Source: Toxoplasma gondii ME49
Taxonomy: Eukaryota; Apicomplexa; Conoidasida; Eucoccidiorida; Sarcocystidae
Length of the DNA stretch: 64,000 nucleotides
Direction of reading: 5' to 3'
Assembly (NCBI RefSeq): GCF_000006565.2
Contig: NC_031475.1
Coordinates: 3,249,189 to 3,313,188 of the forward strand
The notes below the pieces were generated by a model. The model ran no database searches. It had not been told where the DNA came from and worked only from the letters and a program-made list of their open reading frames with translations. Positions 31,188 through 41,962 of this stretch are shown here, in pieces. The position numbers were made by a program, and so were the translations under genes. Position 1 is the first letter of the stretch, and each line of letters starts with the position of its first letter.

Positions 31188-34100
31188 TCAAGGGTTTTTT
31201 TCCCCTTCCAGCGGCACCATCAGTTTTAGCCAGTCCGTCATTTGCTCCCTCGCAATGGCAAACACCGCCGCTGTCGCCTCCTCGCTCGCATTCAAGCAGG
31301 GAAGCACCCGTAGTTCACCTTCGCCGTGCTGAAGAAAGACACCCAGATAAACGTACGGTGGAACTCACGGACGGCAAGTGGCCTGAACTGCCAAGACACC
31401 GTGAACAAGAACAAAGCAGCGAAGTCAAAGGATCTTAGCATACTCGAAGCTCTCCCCCCAAACGCCTAGGTACACCAGAACATGGATCTGGTAGACGAAA
31501 ACATTCATGCTCGGCGATACTCGAACTCTATTCCAGGTGAACGAAAAATCAATTCACCGAAGGCCACATGTAGGGTTAAAAGCGACCTCGTGATACTCGT
31601 GGAAGCTCGCATGCTGCAGATCCCCGATTGCCGCGGAAACGTCGCAACAGACATCCACATTTTCTTTCACACTACCTCTCTGCAGAAGCAGATTGACATG
31701 CATTGTAACTGTCTTTTGAAGCAGTGGGCATCAGTTGCCTGGCACACTGTTTCGTTTTTAGGCCGTTGACCCACCGCATCGTCAGTGAACCAAGGAAATG
31801 AAGGAAATGCGGACAAACACAATTGAGACTCTTGAGCGAATAGATGCCAGAAAAGACACCAGGAACAAGGAATCCGGCAAAACGGAAGGGAGAAACGTGG
31901 TTACGCGACACGAACGAAAATGCCAACGCTAGATTGAAGGGAACGCAAATTAGCCTGAAGATCTGAGCTTTTTTACTCCACAGGTTCCACCTAGTTCTAG
32001 TTTTGCACCGTCACTCTTCTGACCCCCATGAGGAGATACAGTGAGAATTCGACGGCGCATGAGACAAAGAGACAGCAGGGGTGAGTGAAGAGGTGTGGCT
32101 GAATTATCCACAACAGACACTCGCTTTGGAAAGAGAAACATCAAGTGACCTACTGTGAGTTCGAGAAATTTTCCGCGGTAGACACTAGCCATCTCCTCAA
32201 TTGTCTCCAGACAGTCCGTCGCGAAGCCGGGCATCACAACATCCACGAAACGGTACCCGGCGACTGCCAGAGCCTCAAGGCGCTGCACAGACGCAGATTT
32301 CCAGGGCGTTTTCGTCCACAAGTTGCGAGCCTTATTAACTACATTTCTGCTTCACAGGCCTCGAGATTGAAACGAATAATTTCTCTCGGATCTGCAGCAG
32401 CAGAACCACCCACGCGCGATCGCCACTACATCGTCGCATCCTGACCGGAAGAGCGCGGTCATAGACGTGCCAGAGAAAAACCACTTGTTCTTCCAGAGAT
32501 TCGGTTCTACTTTCTACATGAAAGAATGAGTTTCACGAGCCCCAACCGCCTCAAACACGAATACACCTCTTCCCCTTTATCCAGTAGAACTACCGAAGCT
32601 TCGGGTGTGTTCTTGCGGGTGAACCTTCCCTGACGACATCTTTCCAGCCATGGGCGACAAGGAAGCATCCACCAGATGGAAAGACAAACTGCTTCCCCAA
32701 CACACGCATCTTCACTCGTGTGCCGCGTCTTTTGTGCATAACACAAGAAACCCGGAATGACGAACACGCAAGGGAATTGCACGTACCTTATCCATGTACG
32801 GCTGAGTCCACTCGGCGGGACCGAAGCGTGACTGAAAAGCCACTTCAAACTCCTCCGGCTGGGAGAGAAGAAAAGCACCGGAACGCACGAAAAACTCGAG
32901 AATGTCTGCCGATTTATAGCTCGTCTAACTACCGCAGGTTCGGTTTCATGTGGCGTTGTTGTACTCTCTAGATCACCTGGCTTCTCATCCTTTGGTGAAA
33001 CGGAAGCTGGAGTCCTGTTACCCATTACAAAATAAATTCTTAGTTTCTATGAACTCCCTTTCTCTCGAGGGGATACACTGGGAGTTGGACTACAGGTTTA
33101 AAACTGGAAGGCCTTTGCACACCGAACCCAAGTTCTACATTTCCCTCGTTACCTTTTCCAGACCCCCTGCCATCGTTGGTAGCTTCTCGCGCTTCCCCCC
33201 TCGCATGTTTGTCCGCTGCTTTCTTACTTTCAGCTGCAGCTGTTCGGCAGTGAGACGTGCGGTTTTGGCACAGAGACACTGGTAAATTTCTCCGGCCTGT
33301 CTCCCTGTGTTGAGGGGAATGCCGTGGAAAGAAAAAATAAGTTTTTCGCCACGGCCTCGAGCACCAGAAGATTCAGAGCGTGCGTTCTTTGCGGTTTCCT
33401 TCGCTTCCCAGAACCGTCGGACAGTGGCGGCGAGAGCAGCGATATACGCCGGGTGGTCCGCGTATCCACTGAGAAGGCGCAAGTCAGGCATCACCCTAAG
33501 CGAAAAGGAAACACAAAATATCAGGGAGTGGCTGAGTCCTTTGTGCAGACTAACGCTAGTAACATGGACGTAAGGACAAAGAAAAAAGATCAAGTGTTAT
33601 ACAGTTATAAATTTAGTTACACATACACATACCGATGTGGAAATGTATGTCTATACAGTGAATGCCAAGAATGGTGGCAGAGACCTATGCGATCCCCACA
33701 ACACGGAGATGAACGCATAAATATCCAAACAAATATGTTAAAATATACAGATACATATTTCCGGTATTTACCTGTGGAAACGTCTACAGCACAAAACAGT
33801 CCGTGCCCTTCCTTTTCTCTCTGTGTGAAAGGGTGCAGAAAAACTGTCCTTACCGCCATTTCATGATTTCCTGCATAGCGGCGTCATACACGGAGGAGGT
33901 GGTCGAAGCGGCGGACTGCGGATACAGCGGAAGAATCAAAAGCTTCCGACAGCCGCCTTTTCGAGCTTCCCGAAGGACGGAAGGAAGGGAGGGCTCGCCG
34001 TACCTCATGGCCATCAGGACACGAACTGCAGGCTGCAGACGCCGCGCAGCATCATAGTCACTCCTTTCCAGAAAAGAGTGTCTGTCACTGTTACCAGCCA

Positions 34101-35216
34101 AACTGCACGCACTCGCCTGAGTCTCGCCCGACTCTGGGTAAAGGAAGGGGTCTTCGCGGGTGTCTCCTTTGCTTTGTTCCCGTGCATGTCCAGGTGGGCA
34201 TCGAGCACCCGCCTTCGACAGCGCCTCCCCTCTCTTGTCCCTGTCCAGAGAAAATAGATTTTCACCTCTGTGCCTGGAACTGTCTCCGCGTTCCAGACAG
34301 TTCTCATCGTACCGAGCGTCCCGTTTTCCCCGCCTCTCCCGTTCGCTGAGGTGCAAGAGCAGGGTGTCGAACCTCGCCTGAACCTTGCTTCGGAGACACT
34401 CTGTAATACGCACGAGAGGCGCGGGAGCGCCTGAGAAGTCTCGCTCTCCCTGATGCATGTCGCTAGTCGCAATCCGGGAATCACGTGAGCTCCCAAATCC
34501 ACTGGATCCTGAGACAGGGTAAACTGTGTTCTTGTCCTCTGTTTCAAGAGACGAAAAAGGGGCTTGCGCCCTCTGAGTTGCATCCTTTGCTGAGCGTTCC
34601 GCATACATTATCGAGTTCTTTCCTCCCCTCCTGTCCTTCGCTTTCCTCGCCTCGACCTCAGCAGAAGTTGAAACTGTACACGGTTCCTCAGGGATGGGCT
34701 GAACTGCCTGCACTTGTGTCTGACGGACTGCCTCAGTCTGGGCGCCCCCAAGGACCCGAGACTGAAGCGAAGAAGACTTGTTCACGTGCGACTGAGAAGC
34801 ACACAACTTAAAGCCGGGGTCGAAGTTCCAGATTGATTGATACTTTTGCGCGGAGGCATCTGCATGCAGAAAAAGAGAAGCTTGACTGCTTGTATGAGGG
34901 GGAATGACGGGGATGAGAAAACCGGTTCACAAACATAGAGACGAGGAGCCTGCAAATGTCTGCCAAGGTGGCACTTCCTTGCCACTGCGTCGAACGATTT
35001 CAGTTTAGGAGCTACCCAAGTCCCTGCTAACGCGAGGGAAACGTTTCTCGTGACGACCTCATATCCGAAGACATACTGATATTGCTGGTTTCATGAAATA
35101 CATCAAGCCATTCTAACCTCTAGAAGCATCTCATACACTAATACCTATATATATATATATGCTTATATGCTTCTTTCCAGACACAGGAAGACACTGACAC
35201 TACTTTATGTCTGCAG

Positions 35217-35249
<33 letters not shown>

Positions 35250-37243
35250 TATATATATACCTTGCACCAAATACAGGAAAACATGGACCCTATTGTAGGC
35301 CCGCAAGCACTCATATACATGAATATATATATATATATATTTACTGTTGTAAGGTGCCCGCGAGTGGGTGGCTATGTATCAACGGCCAGGCACGTGAAGA
35401 ACCTTCTGGAATTAGGAGACGCAAGAGAGCCTCGCAAGAGCCTGAGTTTGCCCCACGCCGTGGATCGTCAGCGCAGCTCTTCAAGACAGAAAGAAAAATA
35501 AGACACTCTGCGGAAGGCGACTGTGGCTTATAAAGAGAAGACAACGTTCTACCATCATCCAGACGCGTGTTGCTGACCACTTTGGTTTGTACGTACAGCT
35601 CCGGAAAGGAAGAATGAACAAGTAGCGAATGAAAGACCAAAGGAAGGAGGGAAGCTCGACAACGCGTGGATCACCAAGAAATTCTGCAATGACAGGCGAC
35701 AGAAAGACGAAACAAGTGCGTTCTTCTGAAAGAAGCAAAGGCACATGCAGCTGTAAGACGCTTTAGCGCCATCGCGGTCGAACCTGGCTTGAGCAACAGA
35801 TAGACTCGAGAACAGAAAATAAAAGACAGAAAGAAGCAAGAGACACGAGGCTGGCAGATGAGAGGGTAGACCGTGCATGCGTTTTTCAAAAAGCCAGTCT
35901 TTCTAAAGGAGAAAGAGTCGAGAGTCGCTCAAACGAGCGCAAGACGCTGGCTGGTCTAACTCGGGCAAAGATAGTAGGCGGCAGCAATACCTCATTTGTC
36001 GTGGCATTTCAGGACGTGCAAGGCGCTCTTCAACACAGGCACCAGCGAGGAAATGCGGAATTTCTCTGCCGAGACCGACCACACGGTCAGAAACAGACAC
36101 CAGATGGAAAGACGAGATACTGTTTCTCGGCTCCTCTTCGAAGGCCCAGGGAAACCAATTCTCCTTCATGTCCCATTTTCACATGCAGTTCTCTCCGCGC
36201 TTACGATTCAGGTACTTCCACAGCTCAGTATACGTCGGCGCCGAGGGACTGCCGAGGTTGACAAGGATGACGCAGACTGCAGCTCCATCCGCCTTCCTGG
36301 GTTTAACTCTTTTCTCTCCTTCCCTATCCTCGTCGCAGTTTTGTCGCAACCACGCAGGTAAGCGTGGCCGGAGTGTCTGCTTCTCGTCCCAAAGATAGGA
36401 ACTCCTGCTGTGGTAGAGGCACTGAAGCTTGCGAGCCTCCTCAGACAAACTGTCTGCCTCCTTGCGCCACAGAGCGTCCTCTGTGCCGTCAGACCTCTCC
36501 TGCCTTTCGGCGGCTCTGACCGACTCCCTTCTTCCGGTCACTTCCGCCTCTCCGAATCCCTCCTCCACGAGCCCTTCCCTCCGACGTGTCTTCTCCATCT
36601 CTGCTCTCTGCCGGCCCATGTGCGTCGAGAATACTCTAACGTTGTGTTTGTCTTTTTCCTGATCTGACTTCTGAAAACCGACGCGCAACCTGCTGTGGAG
36701 AAACCTCCTACCACCTGCGGAAAAGAATGGCCCAAATGACGGCGGCGCGAGACTGCCTCCCGACCCCAGTAGGCAGAACGCCTCGGGCACTGTCTGTGCA
36801 CTCCACTCGCGCGTTGAAGGTGGCTCATAATCGCATTCAGAACGCCTGCCTCGCAATCCTTTCTTTTTTGTTGCATACCGATCCTCAGAGTCTAGGCTCC
36901 TGGCCGCCGGTGAGAGCCGTGAAATGGAACACGTGGAAGTGTCAGCGCTGTAAACATTTCTGCAACTTGGTGTGTTTCCTGTGTTCCCGGACCACTGCAG
37001 TAAACCGCTTTCCCCGGGTTCCGACTGTCGGGTACAGACGCGCGAGGTGGCCACGACAGGAGCGTCAGCATCTCTGGTTTTGGTAAAGGCGGGAGTCGGG
37101 AGCCTCTCTGCCCCCAAGGACGCCTGGCTACAGAGGAAACGAAAAACGCCGGAACGGTCTCGCCAGAAACACTTAGTTTGTGAAGTTGTGCCTGCCGCTG
37201 TCTCTAGGGCTCCGCAGAGCCGCGTCAGAACGTCGTGCCTCAT
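31188..37243 (-). CDS. FECH: Ferrochelatase, mitochondrial (7 exons)
   Basis: This enzyme inserts Fe2+ into protoporphyrin IX, the last step of heme synthesis. Exons: 37243-36205, 35683-35597, 34859-33854, 33495-33228, 32858-32787, 32330-32154 and 31328-31188. All phases agree, giving 929 residues, two to three times the usual length. Family blocks in order are VCVILVNLGSPSAPTYTELW, FLGDPRVVELPSFLW with ILPFRS, AQKYQSIW, RVLMAMRYGEPSLPS, LLILPLYPQSAAST and then IFSFHGIP with the catalytic His. Next come SRFGPAEWTQPYMDK, VVMPGFATDCLETIEE with the conserved acidic pair, and RVLPCLNAS. The extra length is an N-terminal extension of about 325 residues (ATG at 37243) and an insert of over 200 Ser/Arg/Glu-rich residues in exon 3. 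The weakest junction is the acceptor at 32331, which has a poor pyrimidine tract. The gene is divergent from the adenylate kinase gene. Confidence 0.95.
35145..35341. repeat. Cluster of TA and ATGT microsatellites in ferrochelatase intron 2
   Basis: Three simple-sequence tracts lie within 200 bp of the intron between the FLGDPRVVELP exon and the large exon. They are TA at 35145-35160, an ATGT tetranucleotide run grading into TA at about 35217-35260, and TA at about 35321-35341. Confidence 0.9.
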
Positions 37244-39427
37244 GACGACCACCCCGGTCTTGGAAGCTTGGGCAAGTGGACGCGGCACCTGCGGCACGAC
37301 GCCGAACCGGCTCAAAAACAGAAGACGCGGTCACCAAGGCGAACCCGCGTCGTCATTGGAACGGGACGAACGGGACTTTCCACGGGCGAGTTCGGAGAAA
37401 GCGATTTTCAATGGAATGCAAAAGTGTGACAGGTTTCATGAAGGAACCGGTTCTGCGCAAGTGGACATACACCTGAACGACGCAAGCTTTCGCAGGGCGT
37501 CTGGCGCACTGGCGATCAGCATGGCGGCCGCAGCGCAGCAGGAAACCACTCACGAAACGGGGAATACCGCATCTCTACCTCCAAGGGCCCATAATTCCCT
37601 GAGGGAATACCGAAGAGCGAGTTTTGGCCACTTAAGGAGGCGCTGGACGCGAAGCGGTTCCGTGAAAAACCGGCCGGAAACCCCGGACGTCTCGGAGGCC
37701 GGAAGGCTGCTCGAGAGATCGGCCCCCGACACCTGGTGCACACTCGCACCGTTTTAACACGAAGCAAGCGAACACTCGACGCAGCTTTCGACCTTGGTGT
37801 CAACCCGATGCAAATCTGCCAAGAGCACTAGAGTCTTCTGCTGTGCTGGTCTCACCACGTCTTCTGGCTCACGGTACACGACTGCGCCCGCATGCGTTTG
37901 CTGGATCTGGTCTTGGCAGAGAAGACATCCGAGCTGACCCTGTGGTGTTTTGATTCTGTCTTTCATTCTTAACACATTTCAGAGGAAAGGAGACTTGTGC
38001 AGGAGCCGGTCGGCTTCTGGATAAGACCCGAGTCTCTAAACTGCATGTACCCACCCGCCAGCGGTGTTTCAGCGCGCATGCGAAGCTTCAGCGTCGTTTG
38101 TCTTCGCTCGATTACGTACGCCATCGCCGACGCGTTGTTCCAGAGATCTCTTTTTCACCGCTTCAGATTCAAAGGAATGGATCTGTTGAATAGTTTGTTT
38201 CCGTTATCGTCTTCAGGAGGGCGAACAGACGCCCTTCTTTGTCGAGACTACCTCATCCGCACGAGACGCGGCGGCCGCACTGCGTTGCTTTGAAGCGCCC
38301 TGTCTCCTCTCGTCCAGTTCGTCCAGTTCCAATTCTTTTGCCCTTGTTTCTAGGAAAGAAAGTCTCCCGTTTCTTCTCTGCAATTTCTCTCCGTCTAATC
38401 TCAGACACGACACAGGCGTGCGTCGATTATGCAGAATATGGCGACCATGGAAATAATTCCGGCAGCAGAAGAGCTGTCTCTTGGTGACCAGGTGACTCGA
38501 ACTCCTCGGATATGTTCCACCATTCTCTAAATCTCTTTCACGTGGGTACAGGTTCTCCACCTTGTGAAAGCATTGGGTGCGTCTTTCCTTGAGTCCGACG
38601 CTTGCTCCTGTCCAGACCCTAAGTTCGTCTCGTCGACCTTCCGCAGATCTCTTTTTTTGCGCTGTCGTGAGCTTCGTTTCCTTCGGTCCCGCGTGTGCAG
38701 GACTTTCTTGTTTTTTCTGAGTCTTTCGCTGCATCTCATCGAAGACTCTCTGTTGAGAGTCGTGTGTGAACGACGGAGGGAAGGAAGCACAAAGACTGCC
38801 GAGGGCCTGCGACTCTCGAGAGGGAACAAGCGAGGCCGCATTGTTGGGGGAGAGGGGATGACTCTGAGAGGCTTCCTTGCTGTACCAGGTGCCCTTTTGC
38901 TGTTTCCCCGTATGCCTCGTGGTATTTCGATGTCAATGCATGGTGATCGGTTCGATCCATTTCGACACAGCCACAGGTGCTTTCGCGTTCCAAGTAAGAT
39001 GCAGAAGCAGAAGGGATAAAAGCAGCATGGAACGATGCACTCGATGAGGAACGGAAGAGAAAACGCGTCGTCAGAAAGCAAACGTGACAAGTGTAAAGTC
39101 GCGTGTGTCTCGTTCTCGGACAAACCCGACTCTCTTCTTATCATCTTGCCTTCCACACCGAATCCTTCTCAGTTTTGTTCCCTTTGTCGCTCCTCTTCGA
39201 GTGTCTTCCCCGTCGTCTCGGTTGTTGCTCTCCAAATTCTCTCTCTGTCTTCTCGTCTCATTTCGCGTTTGGTACTCTTACGCTTTCTCTTTTTGCCTGC
39301 AATTGTCTTCCCAGATCTCTTTCCCATGCTTATCCTCTCCTTTCGGGGCTTCTCCCCCATCTTTCGCGCCCCTCTTTGCTAGCGCTCTTCTCTTGGCATC
39401 TTTCCTCTGTTTTGTCTCTATAAAAAC
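37244..39427. promoter_or_regulatory. Head-to-head promoter region of FECH and adenylate kinase
   Basis: This 2.2 kb region lies between divergent ATGs at 37243 (minus) and 39428 (plus). A minus-strand open frame (37803-37516) has a targeting-peptide-like composition but starts only at TTG and has no supported join to ferrochelatase exon 1. The stretch just before the adenylate kinase ATG (about 39120-39420) is strongly pyrimidine-rich. No core promoter element can be named. Confidence 0.5.
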
Positions 39428-40695
39428 ATGGGGCGTTCCAAATACTTTTTCGCCTCGGGGAGGTCTCCACCTCGCTCGCGGTCGGCCTCGCTGCGCTTCG
39501 CCTTGCGCGCTGCTCTCGTTTTTTTCTTCTGCGTCCTTTCTTCTTTGCCGCACTTCTCCCGCACGGCCGGCGGCGAGAGTCTCCTCTCTCTCGCCGAGGG
39601 AAAGCAAGTGGCATTTCGTGTCATCGAGCCTTCGTTTACAACTTCTCTTCCTTCTTCGTCGCAGTCCCCTTTGTTTGTCGTGCCTGCTCCTCCTCACGCT
39701 TCGTCTGCCCGTTCCACCCACGCCACTCTCGTCTCAGGAGAAAGACCTCTTCGGATCTCTTCTCCAGATTTTTTTGTTGAAGGAGGACAAGATAGCGGAG
39801 AAAGGCGAGAGACCGCCGTCTCTCCCGCCAGCTGCGAAGGCAACAGCTCACCCTCTCGGGCTTCCCTTCTTGCATACAGAGGAGCAAGAGCGCAAGCCTT
39901 TCTCTCTCCTCTGACCCACAAGGGTGTGTCTGTAGAAAGCACGACATACAGGGATTCACTCCGACGTTCCCCTTCTTTTTTTAAGCCAGTTCGAAAGTGG
40001 GGGTCCGAGATGTCGTCTGGCATGTCAGCTTCTCCAGTTATTCTCCCATCCTCGCCTCTCGCCCCTGCTTCTTCTTCTGCTGGACCTGTCTCCACCTCTG
40101 CCTTTTCACCTTGTATCTCTGTCTCTTCTTCTTCCTTCTCGTCTTGTCGGTCTTCTCGAGACTCACGCCCTTTATTGGCTTCTTACACGGGCCAGGAAGC
40201 CTCCCCTCTGCCGCCGCTAGCGCGGCCACCGCATCCGTTGATTCTTCTCTGCGGGCCTCCATGCAGCGGCAAAGGTAGTTTGGCTGCTTTGCTTTCGCGC
40301 CGTCTTTCGCTGTCTCACGTGAGCACGGGAGACCTGCTTCGCAAGTTCCTCCAGCAGAAAGCAGCTGCAGCCTCGACTGAAGGCAGAGAGTGCGCAGCGG
40401 CCGGCGTCGCCGCAGGCGATGTACATACACCCTGCTCCACACACGCCAGCCAGGCGCTAGAGAGCGGGAGACTCGTTTCAGATGATCTGATTCTTCAGCT
40501 CCTGCACCGCGCGATGGAGCGACTCAGTGCGAAACAGAGCGAGCGGAGAGGCGGTGTCGTTCTTGAGGGATTTCCAAGAACGGCAAAGCAAGTCGACATG
40601 CTCTATGCAATCAATTGCAAACCAGGTAAAACGCGGACAAAAAGCAGCAAAGACAAAACGAGGAACGACAGGAAAATGCAACACTTCGGGTGTAA

Positions 40696-40740
<45 letters not shown>

Positions 40741-41962
40741 GTGGAAGGTCTGGAAGGAACAAATGACAGAGTCGACCTCACGCGTCTACCTGATGTAATT
40801 TTTTATTTGTCCGAGAACGGTTCCAGGTGTTATGTTCGTTCCCTTCATTGGTGTGGGAAGCCTTTTATGTTCATACAGTCTTTTTCACTTTTGGCTGCTC
40901 TGTTGTGTGGTCTCTTTGACTTTTGTCCATTCCTGCGTCTCCTCAGACGCCAGTGTGACGAACTATCGTGGGTTGGTTCTCCTGCCTGTCTCTAACGCTT
41001 CTCATGTGTTCTGAACTGCGTCCTGAACGCTTCCTTCGACTCAAAAACGTCCCGAGTTTTCGCGTCTAGGCCATGTCTTTGCATCCGGGCTCCAGGCGTC
41101 GCGTCAGTGAGCGCATGCAGCGGCGTCTCGACAGGAGGCGTGCAGAACACGCGCGCGCCAGAGCCTCTTTCTCTCTTCTTTCTGCTTTCCATCTCTTCAC
41201 ACTCCTGCCGCCCTGGAGCACCTGCGGCAGGCATCCGGTCGGCACAACCGTCGCGTCGTAGACCACTGAAATCCACCGCTCTCAGCTGTCTTTAGCAGTC
41301 CAGCGAGGCGGTCGAGTGTTCCGCTATTCCTTCCTCCAGAGAGTTCCTTCACTTTCGCCTGCTTCTTTTCCTTCTCCTCGGGAAAGTGTGCTCTTCGTTC
41401 ACAGCAAAACCTATCTTTACTTACACAGACACTTTGTGTTTCTTTTGCAGACGCGATTGTGTGCCTGGACGTGGATGACGCCGTGCTTTTCCAGCGTTTG
41501 GGCGGCCGGCTTGTGGACCCAGAAACCGCGCAGGTGTACGGAGCAGCGAATCCGCCGCCTGAAGAAATCCGACACCGCCTTATTCGCCGCGCGGACGACA
41601 AACAGGAAGTGTTGGAGACGCGCATTGGAGTGTATCGCCAGAGCTGGCGAGAAATCTCCCACAGACTCCGGCGGCGAGCTCAGTCTGTGACGCTGGAGCC
41701 GAGTGCGCGCGCGCGCCCCCCGGGTGTACGTACACCCGGAGACCGGGGCATGGACCTGACGGTGAATCCTGGAGGGCGCGTTGGAGAGGCTGACGGGGAC
41801 GGGGCTTCGCAGGAGTTTCCGATGAGGGAGGATGAAGAGGAAGAAGAGTTTCATGCGGACTTTGGAGTGGTCGACGGAGGAAAACACATCGAAGCGGTGT
41901 ACACGGACGTCGTGGCGTTTCTGCGGAAGAAGTTCGGGACGAGAATCGAACAGACCTCGTGA
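39428..41962 (+). CDS. Adenylate kinase with N-terminal signal sequence (2 exons)
   Basis: The enzyme catalyses ATP + AMP = 2 ADP. Exons 39428-40625 and 41451-41962 join in phase 1 (rebuilding CKPDAIVCLDV) and encode 569 residues. The catalytic core starts near residue 275 with the P-loop GPPCSGKGS. STGDLLRKF, LVSDDLILQLL, GVVLEGFPRTAKQ, the LID segment GGRLVDPETAQVYG and RADDKQEVLETRIGVY follow. The N-terminus has a basic lead and a hydrophobic run (LRFALRAALVFFFCVLSSL), then about 220 Ser/Pro-rich residues. This suggests secretory entry, with the apicoplast as one possibility. Two lineage-specific inserts each contain a copy of the dispersed palindrome: one after STGDLLRKFLQQ (reading GDVHTPC), the other of about 80 residues before the last helix (reading PGVRTPG). 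The intron carries a pure TA microsatellite at 40700-40738. Confidence 0.93.
40419..40432. repeat. Partial dispersed palindrome inside adenylate kinase exon 1
   Basis: ATGTACATACACCC keeps one full arm (TACATACACCC) and part of the other of the GGTGTAYRTACACC element. It lies in frame within an Ala/Gly-rich insert in the nucleotide-monophosphate-binding part of the kinase, where bacterial and other eukaryotic enzymes have no extra sequence. Confidence 0.65.
40700..40738. repeat. (TA)n microsatellite in the adenylate kinase intron
   Basis: A pure TA run of about 38 bp. It is one of the cleanest dinucleotide repeats in the window. Confidence 0.95.
41720..41739. repeat. Perfect 20-bp palindrome inside adenylate kinase exon 2
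   Basis: CCGGGTGTACGTACACCCGG equals its own reverse complement over all 20 bases. It is the best copy of the dispersed element. It is translated in frame within a loop insert between the kinase's LID-proximal helix and its last helix. Confidence 0.9.

Noticed and set aside
30694..31332. 212-codon plus-strand open frame upstream of ferrochelatase's last exon
   Set aside because: It has AT-rich codons and no domain, and its 3' part is antisense to the conserved final ferrochelatase exon (RVLPCLNAS).
37516..37803. Targeting-peptide-like frame upstream of ferrochelatase
   Set aside because: It has no ATG and no phase-consistent splice to exon 1. The ATG at 37243 already gives a start in the known exon.
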